A model generated the notes under the pieces. That model did not search any database and was not told the origin of the DNA. It worked only from the letters and a program-made list of their open reading frames with translations. DNA of 64,000 bases, taken from Cyanophora paradoxa (lineage: Eukaryota > Glaucocystophyceae > Cyanophorales > Cyanophoraceae). Where the stretch lies: positions 186,001-250,000 of the forward strand of contig QPMI01000064.1 in NCBI GenBank assembly GCA_004431415.1, written 5' to 3'. Position 1 is the stretch's first letter. The number at the start of each line of letters is the position of its first letter. This document shows positions 32,354 through 45,173 of the stretch, one piece after another. A program made the translations under genes and the position numbers.

Positions 32354-35300
32354 ATGGGTTGCGGCGCAAGCTCCGCGTCCGCTCCGCCGGCGAACGCAAG
32401 CGTGGCCGCGACGCCAGAGAGCCAGCGAAAGCATGCGGTAACATCCGCGAAGTATTCTGAGGTACGCAGAGCACTCCGCCCCCGCTCTCGAGCTGAATGT
32501 CCGTTCGCATGGTCCAGGCGGCGCCAGCCGAAGCCCCGCGTGCTGCTGAACCTGCGGCGAGCTCGGCCCCAGCTACAGCTCCAGCTCCGGTCGCAGCGCC
32601 AGTCCCAGCGTCTCCCCTGGAGCCCGATGCGCCGCCAGCGAAGGCCACGCGCGCCGCGCGCCGCGGCCGTCCGCGGCCTGCGCCCTTCGGCGCCGTCGAG
32701 GCAGCGGCACACATCGGATCGCTGGACGATATCCTCGGCCTAGAACACATCTCGCACCTGTACCGCATTGTTGCGGCCGCGGCCGCGAGCTCGAGCGCTA
32801 GCGACGAGGCGCCCGATGCGGACGCCGACAGCAAGGCGCTGCGTCGCGCCGCGCTCGCCCTGCGAGTCGTCCGGGACAGCTTCAACGGCGATCTGAACGC
32901 GGCGCTCTCCAAGCTTCACTCTCTTTGCATCGCAGGTCCGCGCGGCCTTAAAGCTTAGCGCGCAGGGCCGCGTTAGCTGACACTCTCCTCAGCGCTGTCC
33001 GCATTCGCCGAGGACGCGTCGCCATCGGACGACAGCATTTGCGACGTCTGCGCGATATCCGGCACGGGAGACAGCGAGCTGTGCCGCAGGGTCCGCGAGA
33101 CCGCGCCGCGGCCCCGGGCCCGCGCCCACCGCCCGCCGACGCCGCCCGGGCGCAGCTGCTGGCGGCCCTCGTGTCCAAGCTGGAGAGCCGGCCCCTCGTT
33201 CCAGGCGCGGCTCTGTACGAGGTGGTGGGCGCGCTTGGTCGCATCCCGCCGGACTCGCTCGGGCCTCGGGACTGGGCCGACCTCCTCGCCTTCTGCGGCC
33301 GCCTCGTGCGCGCCGCGGAAATCCGCATGCATATGCCCCTCTGGCGTGCTGATCTTCCTGCAGGTGGAAGGGGCGACGTCGACGGATGACGGCGCTGCGT
33401 GCCTCGCGCGGCTTGAGCTCGCCGCTGCCGTCCTCTCCGCCCTCGAAGCGACCGATCCCGAAGGTCCGATCCGCTCTCCATACCGCGGCCCTGCCTCGCC
33501 GACGCGCCCAACGTGCAGCGCTGGCGTGGCGGGCGCGGCACGCCGGCGTGGTCCGCCCGATGTGCGAATTTCTTCAAAACATCGCGGCGAGGGCGGCAGG
33601 CCCCGGCGGCTGGTGGCGCATCGAAGCGACCGCCCGCCTCTGCCTTCGTGCAATCGCCTCCACTCGCGGCGACTGCGACCGCTTCGGTACCGCTGTCTCC
33701 CGCTGCCGCGCCGCTGGTGCGTGTACTGCCTTGGAGTGCGTGTCGCAGTGCCGCATCCGGCCTCACGTTCCGCAGCCGAGGCGCTGGAGCAACTGCACAA
33801 GTCCGGGCGGCTCGCATCCCGTGCCGTCTCCTCTTACGGCGTCGGATCCGTTCTCGAGATCATTCTATGGCCCCAGGTGCGCTCGCGATCCCAGGCGGCC
33901 CTGCACCCACGCACGGCTGATGCGCAACGAGAGCACAGGATGGGCAAGAAGACGCGGCGCGGGCGCTGTGGGAAATGTGGGAGAACTCGCGAACCGTCAC
34001 CGGCGAGCCCGTGCCGCTCAGCGATTCGCCGTGGTTCGATAATCCGCGTTGATTTTCTTGCCGCCCTCCCCTGAAACACGCGTAGGTTCGTTCGGGCGCG
34101 CCTGGTGGCCGAACTGGGGGCCCGAGGCGCGATGGAGGAGCTGGAGACCCTTCTGGCTGCGGCGGGCGGGCGCCCCCTCGCAGACATCGCCTCTTGCAAG
34201 GAGCTCGCTCTCGCCTGCACCGCCACACTCGCCGCGGTGCGCGCCGCGCGGGGCATGCGTGGGCCCGCCTCACGTCGCCTCAGGTGGCGGAGGCCGAGTC
34301 GGGTGACACGGCCGTGGATGCAGTGCAGCTGCTGGAGCGGCTCGCAGCAAGGGGCGCGGCGGCGGCGGCGCCGGCCCTCGAGGACCTGGCCGCAAACGCT
34401 GCCTCCGACACGGCCAAGGCTGCTGCGCAAGCCCTCGAACGGCTCCGAGTGAAGCCCAGCGGGATGCAGCGACCGCCCGTCGCACGTGCTTCGCGCCGAA
34501 CCGCGCGGCATCCTGGCGAGCGAACGGCACTCGTCGCGGCAATTCTCGGAGCTGCGTCCAAAGAGAATGCAGCCGCTCCGAAATCGCACGGGCCGAGCGC
34601 GGCCTCGTCGGAGGAGGGGACGGAGGGCGAGCCGAGGGGCGCGATCAGCGTCGACCAAGAGTGCGTGGCGATGCAGGCGCTGTGGCTGGCGGCGAAGCTG
34701 CGGCCGTGGAAGCTCGAGTTCTACGCGCCAGAGGAGCTCCTGGATCTCTGCGACGAGCACGCCACACGCACGCACTCCCTCCTCTCAGCGCCCGTCGCGC
34801 GGGAGGCCGAGCCGCGCGCCCGGCTCCTCGAGTGGCAACGCCGTCTGGACGACCTTCGAGAGCTCCTGGAGACGCTGCAGCGATGTCACCGCGAGCTGCG
34901 GGATCTCGAGGTCAGGAAGAAGAATGTACTCGCGTGCACTGAGCCAATGCAGCTCTTGACCGATTTCCCCAGTTCACTTACACCGGCGGCGGGTCGGAAG
35001 TGGACGTGCCCGGGGCTCAGACGTTCGCTGCGGCGCAGGCTCTCTGGCGAAATGTGGCAGGCGCAGTTGCCGCTGCGGATTTCGCGATACTTCCGCTGGT
35101 CGGTGCCGCGGGCGTCTTGGCGGACGCGCAAGCTGCCCACCAGCGGCTTGAGGAGACAAGGAAGGCGCTGACGGAGCACCTCGACGTGCTGCAGGACGAC
35201 TTCCCCCGCTTTTTCTTCCTCTCGCACTGGGAGCTCGCGTCGGCCATCCCGCAGTTCAAGGGGTACGAGCAGGACCCGGGCCTTCTGGAAGGCACCGCGC

Positions 35301-38300
35301 GCCACCTGTTCCAGGGCGTCAAGGCGCTGGACGTCCGGGCTGGCGCCGTGGTTGCCGCCCGCTCTTTCGAGGGCGAAGTCCTGCCCTTCGAGGAGCCCAT
35401 CCCGCTCAAGCAAGCCGGCCTCGCACCGCTCTGGCGCGCCATCGAGGGGGCCCTGCGGGGCGCCGTGCGCGCCCAGTTGACTCGCGCCCTCCCCACCTAC
35501 AACCCGGTGCGGCTCGCACTCTTCCTGCCCCCGCCTTGGCTGAGCGCCCGCGCAGCACGCGAAGTGGGCGACGGAGTGGCCGGCGCAGGTGGCGCTTGTC
35601 TGCTCTCAGCTCGTGTGGACGCGGGAGGTGGAGGCGGCCATGGAAGCCGGCAGCGTGCGCCCGTACCTTGAGGCTTTTCGGGCTCACATGCTCGAGATCG
35701 TTCGCCTGCTACCCGAAGAGATGCCGAGGGCGAGACGCTCGGCGCTGCAGTCGCTGCTGACAATCAACGTGCATGCACGCGACGTCCTCGACTCGCTTGC
35801 CAACGCCGAAGTGTCCGACAAGCGCGACTATGCGTGGATCTCCCAGCTGCGATGTGCGTCCCTCGCTTTTCTCTAACGACGCCCATTCACGCGCCACAGA
35901 CTACTGGGAGGACGGAGTCGTGATCCGGATGGCGGACGCCTCGCGCGTGTACGGCTACGAGTACTACGGCTCCATCGAAGCGCTCGTCGTCACACCGCTC
36001 ACCGACCACTGCTACCGCATTCTTCTCGGAGCGATGCACAACTGCCTTGGCGCTGCGCTCGAGGGGCCCGCCGGCACTGGGAAGACCGAGACCGTCAAAG
36101 CGCTCGCTGTGGCCTGCGCGCAGCAGTGTGTAGGTGAGCCACCCCGCGCAAACGCCCCGCCCCCACCGCGCGCCCCTGCCGACGATCCTGCACAGTGCTC
36201 AACTGCTCGGACAGCCTCGACTACCTGATGCTGGCCAGGTTCTTCAGGGGCGCCGCGCAGTCGGCCGCGTGGGTCTGCTTCGACGAGTTCAACCGCATCG
36301 ACGTCGACGTCCTCTCCGTGGTGGCCCAGCAGATGCTCGCCGTCCAGCGAGCGCTGCAGGCCGGCGCCGCGACCTTCCTCCTGGAGGGCGCCGAGGTCCG
36401 CCTCGCGACCGGCCCGACCCTCGGCCTCTTCTTCACCATGAACCTCGGCTACCTGGGGCGCTCGAGCCTGCCGGACAGCCTCAAGCCCCTCATGCGGCCC
36501 GTCGCGGTGACCCTCCCCGACTTCAGCGCCGTGTACGAGGTCACGCTCTTCTTCTACGGCTTTGGCGAAGCCCGCCAGCTCGCCGCGAAGATCGCGGCCT
36601 TCTACCAGCTCGCCCGCAACCTCCTCTCGCAGCAGGATCAGTACGACTGGGGCATGCGCGCGGCCAAGCACGCCCTCTCCATGGTCCAGACCCTCAAGGG
36701 GCTCTACCCGGGGACTTCGGAGGAGAGCATCGTGCTGCAGGCGCTCATCACCGCCAACCGCGCGAAGCTCGTCAAGGCCGACGTGCCCCTCTTCGACGGC
36801 CTCTGCGCCGACCTCTTTCCCGGCGTCTCGGCCGCCAGCACGGACCACAGCGCCCTCCTCGGCGCCCTGCAGCGCGTGGCGGGGGAGATGCGCCTGCAGC
36901 TGACCGACTCCTTCCGCCTGTCGGCCCTGAAGCTCTACGAGGCGATCCTGCTGCGACACGGCGTCATGCTCGTCGGGCCTCCCATGGCAGGGAAGACGGC
37001 CCTGTACAGGCTGCTGGCGGCGGCGCTCGGCGAGCTCAACGCGCAGGGCCCGGCGGTTGAGCGGGCCGTCTCGGTGGCAGTGATCAACCCGAAGGCCGTC
37101 CCGCCCGGGCGGCTCCTCGGGTCCTTCACAGACTCCACGCAGGAGTGGCAGGACGGCGTGCTTGTGGGCCGCCTCCGCGACTTCTGCGGGTGGCGCAAGC
37201 AAGCGGGCGAGAGCGAGCCGCGCAAGTGGCTCGTGCTCGACGGGCCCGTCGACCCTGCCTGGGTCGAGGACCTGAACTCGCTGCTCGACGACAACCGCGT
37301 CCTGACCCTCATGACGGGCGAGCGGCTGCTCCTGCCGAAGAACGTGACCGTCCTCTTCGAGCTCCAGGACCTGGTCGTCGCGTCCCCCGCCACCATCTCC
37401 CGCGTCTGGATCGTCTTCATGGACGCAACGGACCTCGGCTGGCGGCCCCTGGTCGAGTCCTGGCTCGCGTCGCTGCCCGTGGCCATCGAAGCGGCTGGGA
37501 AGGAGGTGCGCCCGCCCGCCCGCCACGCGGCGCCGCGGCCTCGTAATCGTTGTGCGCAGGCGATCCGCGTGCTGGTCGACTGGCTGGTGGGGCCGAGTCT
37601 CGAGTTCGTCCGGGCCCGCGTGCGGGAGCCGTGGGGGACGCAGGACGCGCAGCTTGTGGCGGGCCTCCTCCGCCTCCTCGGGGCGCTGCTCGAGGACGCG
37701 GCGGACCCGAAGCAGCTCGCGGCCCTCTTCGTCTTCGCGCTCGTGTGGACGGTGGGCGCCTCGGGCGACGAGCCCGGGCGCGAGGCCTTCGACGGATTCC
37801 TGCGGCCGATCGTGGCGGGCGTCGACCCCGCGCGCCCGCCGCCGCCCCGCGCGGCGTTGGACCTCCCCGACGGCGCATCTCTCTACGACCTCCGCTTCGA
37901 CGGGGCGGCGGGCCGCTTCGGCCGCTGGGCCGACCGCATCGGGCCCGACTGGCGCCCGCCCCCCGGGGCCGTCCCGGGTGGCTTCCTCGTCCCGACGCCC
38001 GAGACGGAACGCGCGGCCTTCGTCCTCGCTAAGCTGGTCTCGCACGGCCACCCCGCGCTCCTCGTCGGGCCGCCCGCCGCCGGCAAGACGGCGATCGTGC
38101 GGGCCTGCCTGTCGCACCTCCCGCCCCGCTTCCGCCACGCCTCGCTGGCCCTCGCCACCCGCACCGAGGCCTCCGTGCTCCAGCAGCGGATGGAGGCCGA
38201 GCTCGTCAAGCGGGCCCGTGCGTCCTCCCCGGCCCCTCCCTCGGCCAATCTGACGGCCGGCAGGCGGCGTGCTGGCGCCGGATCCGGAGGGGGCCCGCCG

Positions 38301-41300
38301 GCTCGTGGTCTTCCTAGACGACCTGAACCTGCCGCAGCGGGAGAAGTACGGCTCGCAGCCGCCCCTCGAGCTCGTGCGCCAGTTCTGCGACCACGGCGGC
38401 TGGTACGCGGCTGCCGGGACCGACTTCCTCCGCGTGGAGGGCGTGCAACTCGTCGCCGCGATGGGCCCGCCGGGCGGCGGCCGGACAAGCATCAGCGCCC
38501 GCCTCAGCCGCCACTTCGGCCTGCTCTCCATCCCCGGGCCGAGCGGCGAAGCGCTCCGCAGCATCTACACGAGCGTGTGTTCGTGGTCGCTCGCCCAGCA
38601 CGGCTTCAGCGGGGACGTCGTGCGCCTGGCCCCCGCGCTCGCCGCCGCGACCGTGCAGCTGCACGAGAGGGCCGTGCAGGCGTTCCTCCCGACGGCCGCC
38701 AGGCCCCACTACGTCTTCACCGCCCGCAGGGTCGGCGAGCTCCTCCGCGGCGTCCTGCTCGCCTCGCCGCAGCGCGTCGCGACGGCCGAGGCGGCGGCGC
38801 GCCTCTGGGCCCACGAGGCGCTCCGCGTCTACGCCGACACGCTCGTGGACGACGCGGACCGCGCGGCGCTCGTGGCGGCGGTGCGGGAGGCGGCGGCGGG
38901 GCCGCTCGGCGTCCCCTCGAGCGTGCCTGCGCGCACCTCGCGGGCACCGACGCGGAGGGCTGCGGGAGCTGCACTGGGCGGGCGTGGCGGGCCGCTACGA
39001 GGAGCACGAGGCGGGCGAGCTGGCGCAGGCTCTGCAGGCGGCCGTGGAGGCGGACGGCGCCGGCGGCACGCTCCTCTTCCGCTCCGCCGTCGAGCACGCC
39101 GCGCGCGCCTCGCGCACCCTCACCGTCCCCGGCTGCCACGCCATCGTGCTCGGCGTGCCGGGCTCGGGCCGCGCCGAGCTCGTGCGGCTCGCCGCACGGC
39201 TGGCGGGGGCCGAGGTCGCCGAGCCCGCGCCCGAGTGGCGCAACGGCCTGCGGCGGCTGATGCGGCAGGCGGCGGCGCGGCGGACGGCACTCGTGCTGCA
39301 GGAGTCGCACCTCGAGGGCGGCTCCGTCCTGGATGACGTCTCGGCCCTCGTGAAGGGCGACGAGCTCCCGGGTCTCTTCTCCGCGGCCGAGCGCGCCGAG
39401 CTGGGCGAGCTCGTGCGGCATCTCGCCCCGGCCGGCGCCGCGCCGACGCCCGACGCCCTGCACGCCCTCTTCCTCGGCCAGTGCCGCCAGAACCTGCACC
39501 TCGTCCTCCTCCTCTCCCCCTCCGGCGACGACGCCCGCGCCCGCTTCCGCGACTTCCCCGCCCTCCTTGAGTCCTGCACCGTCGACTGGCGCGCCACGCC
39601 GCCGGTGCCGCGCCGCCGGCCCCGCGCCTGACGCGCTGCCGCAGGTTCGGCGAGCTCCCAGAGACGGTGCTGCACGCCGTGGCGGGCAAGGCGCTTGCCG
39701 GGGCGCAGCTGGAGGCGGCCGCGCGCGCCCCGCTGGTGCAGGCGTCCGTCGCCATCCACGCCTCCGTCGGCACCCTCCTCGTGCAGTTTGGGGCCGAGTT
39801 CAGGGGCCACCTGCCCGCCGCGCCGCCCTCCTTCGCGAGCTTCCTGGCTACCTTCAAGGCCCTGCTCGCCTCCAAGCGGCAGGAGCTTGCCGAGCAGCGG
39901 CAGCGCCTCGGGCTCGGCCTCGCGAAGCTGGCGGCGACGCGCCTGCGGCTCGAGTTCCTCCTCAAGGAGCAGGAGCAGATGGCGGCGGACATCGCGCGCG
40001 CGCAGACGGAGGCGGCCGCGACGGCCGCGTCGATCGCCGCGAAGAAGGTGGAGACGGCGCGCGCGCTGGAACGCGTCGCGGCGCAGCAGCAGTTCGCCGG
40101 GGAGCGCGCGGAGGAGGCGCGGGCGATCAAGGAGGCATGCGACGGCGAGCTCGCGCGGGCAGCGCCCGCCCTCGAGGCGGCGCTGGCGGCGCTGGACACG
40201 CTCAAGCCGGGCGACATCGCGCTGCTGCGGACGATGCAAAACCCGCCGGAGGGCGTGCGCCTCGTGATGGAGGCCGTCTGCGTCATGGCCGACGTGCGGC
40301 CCGTTGTGGCTGGCACCACCTCCGCGGGCGAACCGGTCCGGGACTACTGGGAGCCCGCCAAGAAGGCCCGTCTTCGCGCATCTGAATTCGAGACTCGCCC
40401 CTGACGCGCCGCCGCAGATGCTGTCGGACCCAGACTTCATCCGCAGCCTGAGGAGCTACGACAAGGAGCAGATCATGCCGAGCATCGCGAAGACCATCGA
40501 GGCCGTGTACCTCCCGGACGAGCGATTCCAGCCGGCCGCGGTGCGGCAGGACTCGCGCTCGGCGGCGGCCGTCGGCCTCTGCCTCTGGGTGCACGCCATC
40601 TTCGGGTACCGGCGCGTGCTGCGGGAGCTGCGGCCGAAGCGGGAGGCGGCGCGCGCGGCGGACGCCCTCTGCGAGAGGACGATGGCGGAGGTGGCCGAGC
40701 TCCGCGCGCAGCTGCAGCGGGCGGAGGGCGAGCTCGCGGCGCTCGACCGCCAGCTCGCCGCCACGCAGCGGCGCGCGGCCGAGGCGGAGGCGGCCCGGCG
40801 GCGCAGCGCGGCCAAGTCGGCCCGCGGCAGCCGCCTTTTGGAGGAGCTTGCAGACGAGCGCGAGCGGTGGGAGCGCGCGGCCGCCGAGCTCCGCGCCGGC
40901 GAGCCGCGCCTTGTCGGCGACGTCCTCCTCGCGGCCGCCTGCGTCTCGTACGCGGGGCCCTTCCCCCCCGCCTACCGCGAGCGCGCACTGCCGGCCTGGC
41001 TGGAGGCCTGCCGCGCCTCCGCCCTGGCGCACACGAGCCCCTTCGCGCTCCAGGCGGTGCTCGGGGACCCCCTCGCGGTCGGCGAGTGGCACGCGCTCGG
41101 GCTCCCGGCCGACGGCTTCTCGACCGACAACGGCGTCATCGCCCTCGCCTCCCGCAGGCGCGCCGCCCCACGAGACGGCCGCCTGCAGCTAATTGCATCG
41201 CAGGTGGCCCCTCATGATCGACCCGCAAGACCGGGCGAACCGGTGGGTCAAGAACATGGAGAAGGCGAATGGCCTCGTGGTGCGCGCCGTCCCTCCGATG

Positions 41301-44300
41301 ATTCCGCCGCTCCGCCCGATCGATTCCCCAGGTCCTCCGGTCGCTGCAAGGGGAGGGCCTCCGGCAGTTCGAGGCGGCGGTGCGGGCGGGGAGCCCCGCG
41401 CTGGTCGAGAACGTGGGCGAGGAGCTCGAGCCGGCCCTGCTGCCGCTGCTGAGGAAGGAGGTCGTCGAGAGCGGCGGCGCGCGCTTCGTCTTCCTCGGCG
41501 GCGCCGCCGTCGAGTATGGGGACGGCTTCCGCCTCTACCTCACCTCCCGCCTGCCCGCCGGCCGCCTGCGCGCCGAGCTCGTCGCCCGCGCGTGCGTCGT
41601 CAGCTTCGTGGAGACGCCCGAGGGCCTCGAGGAGCAGCTGCTCGGGGCCGCGCTGGCCATCGAGCACCCGGAGACGGTCGAGTGGAACCAGCGGCTCGTG
41701 CAGGCGCGGCTCGGCCGCGACCTTCGGCGGGCGCAGGAGGCCGTCCTTGAGCAGCTCTCCAAGTCCGACGGGGATCTGCTGGAGGAGGAGGGCGAGGCGG
41801 CCGTCGAGCGCATGCGCGCCTCGCACGCCCTCGCGCGCCAGATCGCCGAGAAGCGCCGCGCCGCCGAGGCCGAGCTGGCGGCCGAGCGGCGGCTGCGGGC
41901 GGGCCTGGAGCCCGTCGCCCGCGCCGGCGCGACCTCTTCTTCGCCGCTTCGGAGCTCCTCCACGTGAACCCGATGTACCAGTACAGGTGCGAGCTTCTGC
42001 ATCCTCGCCGCGAGGTCATAACTGAACTCCTTCGCCTACAGCCTGGCGTGGTTCACGGGCCTCTTCGGTGCCCTCGTGCGGCAGACGCCGCGGCGGGCCC
42101 CCGACCGCGCGGCCGAGCTCGTTGCGGCCGTGCGCTTCGGCGCCTTCTCCGCCGTCTGCCGCTCCCTCTTCGATCGCGACCGCCTCCTCTTCGCCCTGCT
42201 CCTCGCCGCGCTCACCCTGCGGAGGGAGGGCGCGCTGGAGCCCGCCGAGTGGGCCTTCTTCGCCACCGGCGGCCTCTTCGGCGGCGAGGGCGCCGCCGCC
42301 GCCAACCCGGCCCCCGCCTGGCTGCCCGCCCCCGCCTGGTCCGCCCTTGCCCGCCTCGCCCGCCTCCCTGGCCTCGCCGCCTTCCCCGCCCGCTTCGCCA
42401 AGGAGACGGCCGGCTGGCGCACGGTCTTCGAGGGCGCCGAGCCGCACGCGGCGGCCTTCCCCGGCGCGCCGCTTCCCCCCTTCCACCGCCTCCTCGTCCT
42501 CCGCTGCCTGCGCCCCGACTCAGTCGTCCCCGCCGCCCGCGCCTTCGTCGCCGAGACGCTCGGCGAGCGCTTCGCGCGGCCGCCGCCCGCGACGCTCCAG
42601 GAGGCCCTGGACCTCTCGACGCCCGCCAGCCCCCTCCTCTTCGTGCTGAGCTCCGGGGTGGATTTCACGGGCGAGCTGCTGGCCCTCGCGGAGCGCGCGG
42701 GCCGGCGGGACGACCTCTCCATCGTCTCCCTGGGGCAGGGGCAGGGGCCCGCCGCCGCCCGCCTCCTCCTCGAGGCCTCCCGCACGGGCAAGTGGCTCCT
42801 GCTCGCGAACTGCCACCTAGCCGGCTCCTGGCTCCATCAGCTCGAGCGGGCGCGCCCCTCTCTGTACTCTGTTCGGCCCGCGCGCCGCTGACGCCACTGA
42901 TAAATTAGATGTGCGAGAACTTCGTGCCGGAGGCCCTGCATCCGAACTTCCGCCTCTGGCTCACGTCGCAGCCCAAGGAGGACTTCCCGCTGCTCCTCCT
43001 CCGCAGCTCCCTGAAGATCACGAGCGAGGCGCCCCGGGGCCTCCGCGCCGCCCTCGCGCGGTCCCTGGCGGCCAGCGGCGGCGAGCCCGAGCTGCCCGAG
43101 GCGAGCGCGCGCGAGTGGCGCCGCCTCCGCTTCGCCCTCTGCCTCGCGCACGCCGTCGTCCTCGAGCGGCGCGAGTTCGGCCCGCTCGGCTGGTCCGCCC
43201 CGTACGAGTTCCACGACGCGGACCGCGCCGCGGCGCTCGCCGCCCTGCGGGAGGCCCTCCGGCGCGCCGGGGACGGGCCGCCGCCCTGGCGGACCTGGCG
43301 CGGGCGGCCGCCGAGCAGCACTACGGCGGGCGCGCCGACGGCGACCACGACCGTGCCCTCCTCCGGTCCCTCTTCTCCCAGGCGTACGGCGGCGTTGGGA
43401 TCGGCGGCATTCCACTGCCGCCCGACGGGACCCTCGAGGATCACGTCTCCTTCGCCGCCGCGCTGCCCGACGATGGCGACGCCGCCGCCGCCGCGGTCGG
43501 CCTCCACGTGAACGCGAGGCACGCGGTCGCGCCCCGGATTCCTCGCGCCTGACGCGGGCGGCAGCCTCGCGCGGCGGCGGGCGGAGGCGGCGAGCCTGCT
43601 CGAGGCGGTCCTGGCGACCCAGTTCACGGTGCCTCGGCGCGTTTCGCGCGCCGGGGCGCCTGCTGACGCGGCCACAGTCGTCGGCGGCGGCGGCGGCGGC
43701 GCGGGCGCGGGCGGGGCCAGCTCGAACCCCGACGCTCACGCGGTCGCGGGCAGTGCGCGGCCACAAACCGACCGCTCGCGCCCGCGGCTGATCCCTCCAC
43801 AGGCGTGCTGGAGGCCCTGGCGGGCCTCTCGGTCGGCCCCGCCAGCCCCTCGCTGGGGGACGGCCCCCTGCAGTCGGTGCTGGCGGCCGAGTCGGCGCGC
43901 TTCGAGCGGCTGCTGCGCGAGGTCGCCAACGCGCTGCGGACCCTCCGCCTCGCCCTCGAGGGCCGCGTCCCCATGAGCCCCGAGCGGGAGGACACGGCGG
44001 CCGCCCTGGCCGCGGGGCGCGTGCCGGAGAGCTGGTTCCGCTTCTCCTACCGATCCCTGCGGCCCCTCGGCGGGCGCGCCTCCCGCCCTTTGTCCCCTTT
44101 CTCCCTTCCCTCTGACCGCCCGCAGGTACGTGGCGGACTTGGCCGCGCGCGTCGCGTTCTTCGCGGCGTGGGCGGCGGGCCCCGCCCCGCCCGCCGCCTT
44201 CTGGCTCCCGGCCTTTTTCTCCCCGCACGCCTTCCTGGCCGCCGCGCGGCAGGCGCACGCGCGGGCCGCCGGCGCCTCCCTCGTCAGCGTCCGCCTCGCC

Positions 44301-44710
44301 TTCGACGTGCCCGTGCGTGCCCTGGCGATGCAATCCATACCGGCGCGCCGCTGACGCTCCGCAGGCGGCCGGGGCGCCGCCCCCGAGCGTGGCGTGCTCG
44401 TGCGCGGCCTCTTCCTCGACGGGGCGCGCTGGGACGAGGCCCGCGGCGCCCTCGGCGAGCAGAGGCCCGGCGAGCTGTACCCCCCGCTGCCCCCGCTTTG
44501 GGTCCGGCCCTGCGCCCCGGACGACCCCCGGCCGCCTCGAGCTCCGGCCCGCGGCACGCGTGCCCCCTGTACCAGCTGCCCACGCGCCGCGCGCCGCACC
44601 CGCTCCCCCCCTCCCTCAACCACGTCGTCGACGTGGCGCTCCCCTCCGACGCGCCGGCGGGGCACTGGCTCCAGCGCGGCGTCGCCCTCCTCTGCCACCC
44701 CCCCGACTAG
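32354..44710 (+). CDS. Dynein heavy chain with an acylated, non-dynein N-terminal module (spliced)
   Basis: Starts at 32354 with MGCGASSASAPP (myristoylation/palmitoylation-type). The first intron is clear (32462-32517, GTACGC...CCAG). Up to about 34450 it encodes a helical module homologous to the divergent NACHT gene (LGRIPPDSLGPRDWADLLAFC, LARLELAAAVLSALEA, GPGGWWRIEATARL, SSYGVGSVLEIILWPQ, CKELALACTATLA). One uninterrupted exon (34194-34912) carries the end of the module and the start of the dynein linker (LLEWQRRLDDLRELL). The linker continues with ALTEHLDVLQDDFPRFFFLS (near 35170). AAA1 Walker A GPAGTGKT is at 36064-36087, with Walker B CFDEFNRID near 36280; AAA2 GPPMAGKT at 36975-36998; AAA3 GPPAAGKT at 38067-38090; AAA4 GVPGSGRA at 39152-39175, with the Arg usual for AAA4. 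The stalk and microtubule-binding region lie at about 39640-40900. The end HWLQRGVALLC, stop 44708-44710, is the normal dynein C-terminus. The DHC_N1-type tail is not seen. Roughly 3,600 residues, shorter than the usual 4,000-4,600. Axonemal-type in AAA1. Confidence 0.88.
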
Positions 44711-44781
44711 CCCCTAGTAGTCTAGTACCTAGTTAAGGAAGCAGACGTAATGCTTCGTGATCTCTGTAAAGTGGCATCTCT

Positions 44782-45040
44782 CTAGTCGCTGTCGCTAGAG
44801 TCCTCGTCCGAGTCTTGGTCGTGCTGGATGAAGCGGAGGGCGGCGGCCCACCGCGCCGCTGCCTCTAGCGACGCCCCCGGCGCCGGCCGCCGCGCCCACA
44901 GGCCCTCCATCTCCAGCCTCAGGTTCTTTGTTCCCCGCCCCCGCGTCCGCGCGGCGGTCCAGCTGCTCGCCCGGCGCGTCCCCCCCGATCGCCCGCACGA
45001 GGAGCCGCACGTCCTCCCAGTCCCCCTCCTCCTCCCGCAC
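44782..45040 (-). pseudogene. 3' fragment of an unknown gene next to a dispersed repeat
   Basis: Two exon-like pieces in different frames: REEEGDWEDVRLLVRAIGG (about 45040-44940) and LEMEGLWARRPAPGASLE followed by AAALRFIQHDQDSDEDSSDSD and a stop at 44782. The acidic Asp/Ser end looks like a genuine C-terminus. No 5' part is recognisable, because a 120-base dispersed repeat begins at 45051. It is probably a truncated gene end, or the last exons of a gene I cannot trace. Confidence 0.4.
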
Positions 45041-45050
45041 GTCGTCTCAC

Positions 45051-45173
45051 GAGCTCCGCGCGGTCCGATGTCCGAAAGGCTTAGTCCCGTAGGTTCATCT
45101 CTCGACTTGACACAGATGGACACCTCAGTTATATCTCTATAGCTAGCCATTTGTCTCGGTGTGTGCGAATTCA
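45051..45173. repeat. Dispersed repeat, copy 1
   Basis: About 120 bases nearly identical to 52590-52706, from GAGCTCC to GTGTGCGAATTCA. The main difference is a short TA-rich insertion (CTATAGCTAG) near 45140. On the minus strand both copies could encode the block ITEVSICVKSRDEPTGLSL. Confidence 0.85.

Noticed and set aside
36012-38564. 850-codon minus-strand ORF across the dynein motor
   Set aside because: It is antisense to AAA1-AAA3, which carry perfect P-loops and Walker B motifs; the antisense protein is Arg/Glu/Gly-rich without any fold signal.
39152-39175. Loss of the Walker A Lys in AAA4 (GVPGSGRA) as a mutation
   Set aside because: Arg at this place is normal in AAA4 of many dyneins, so it is not evidence of decay.
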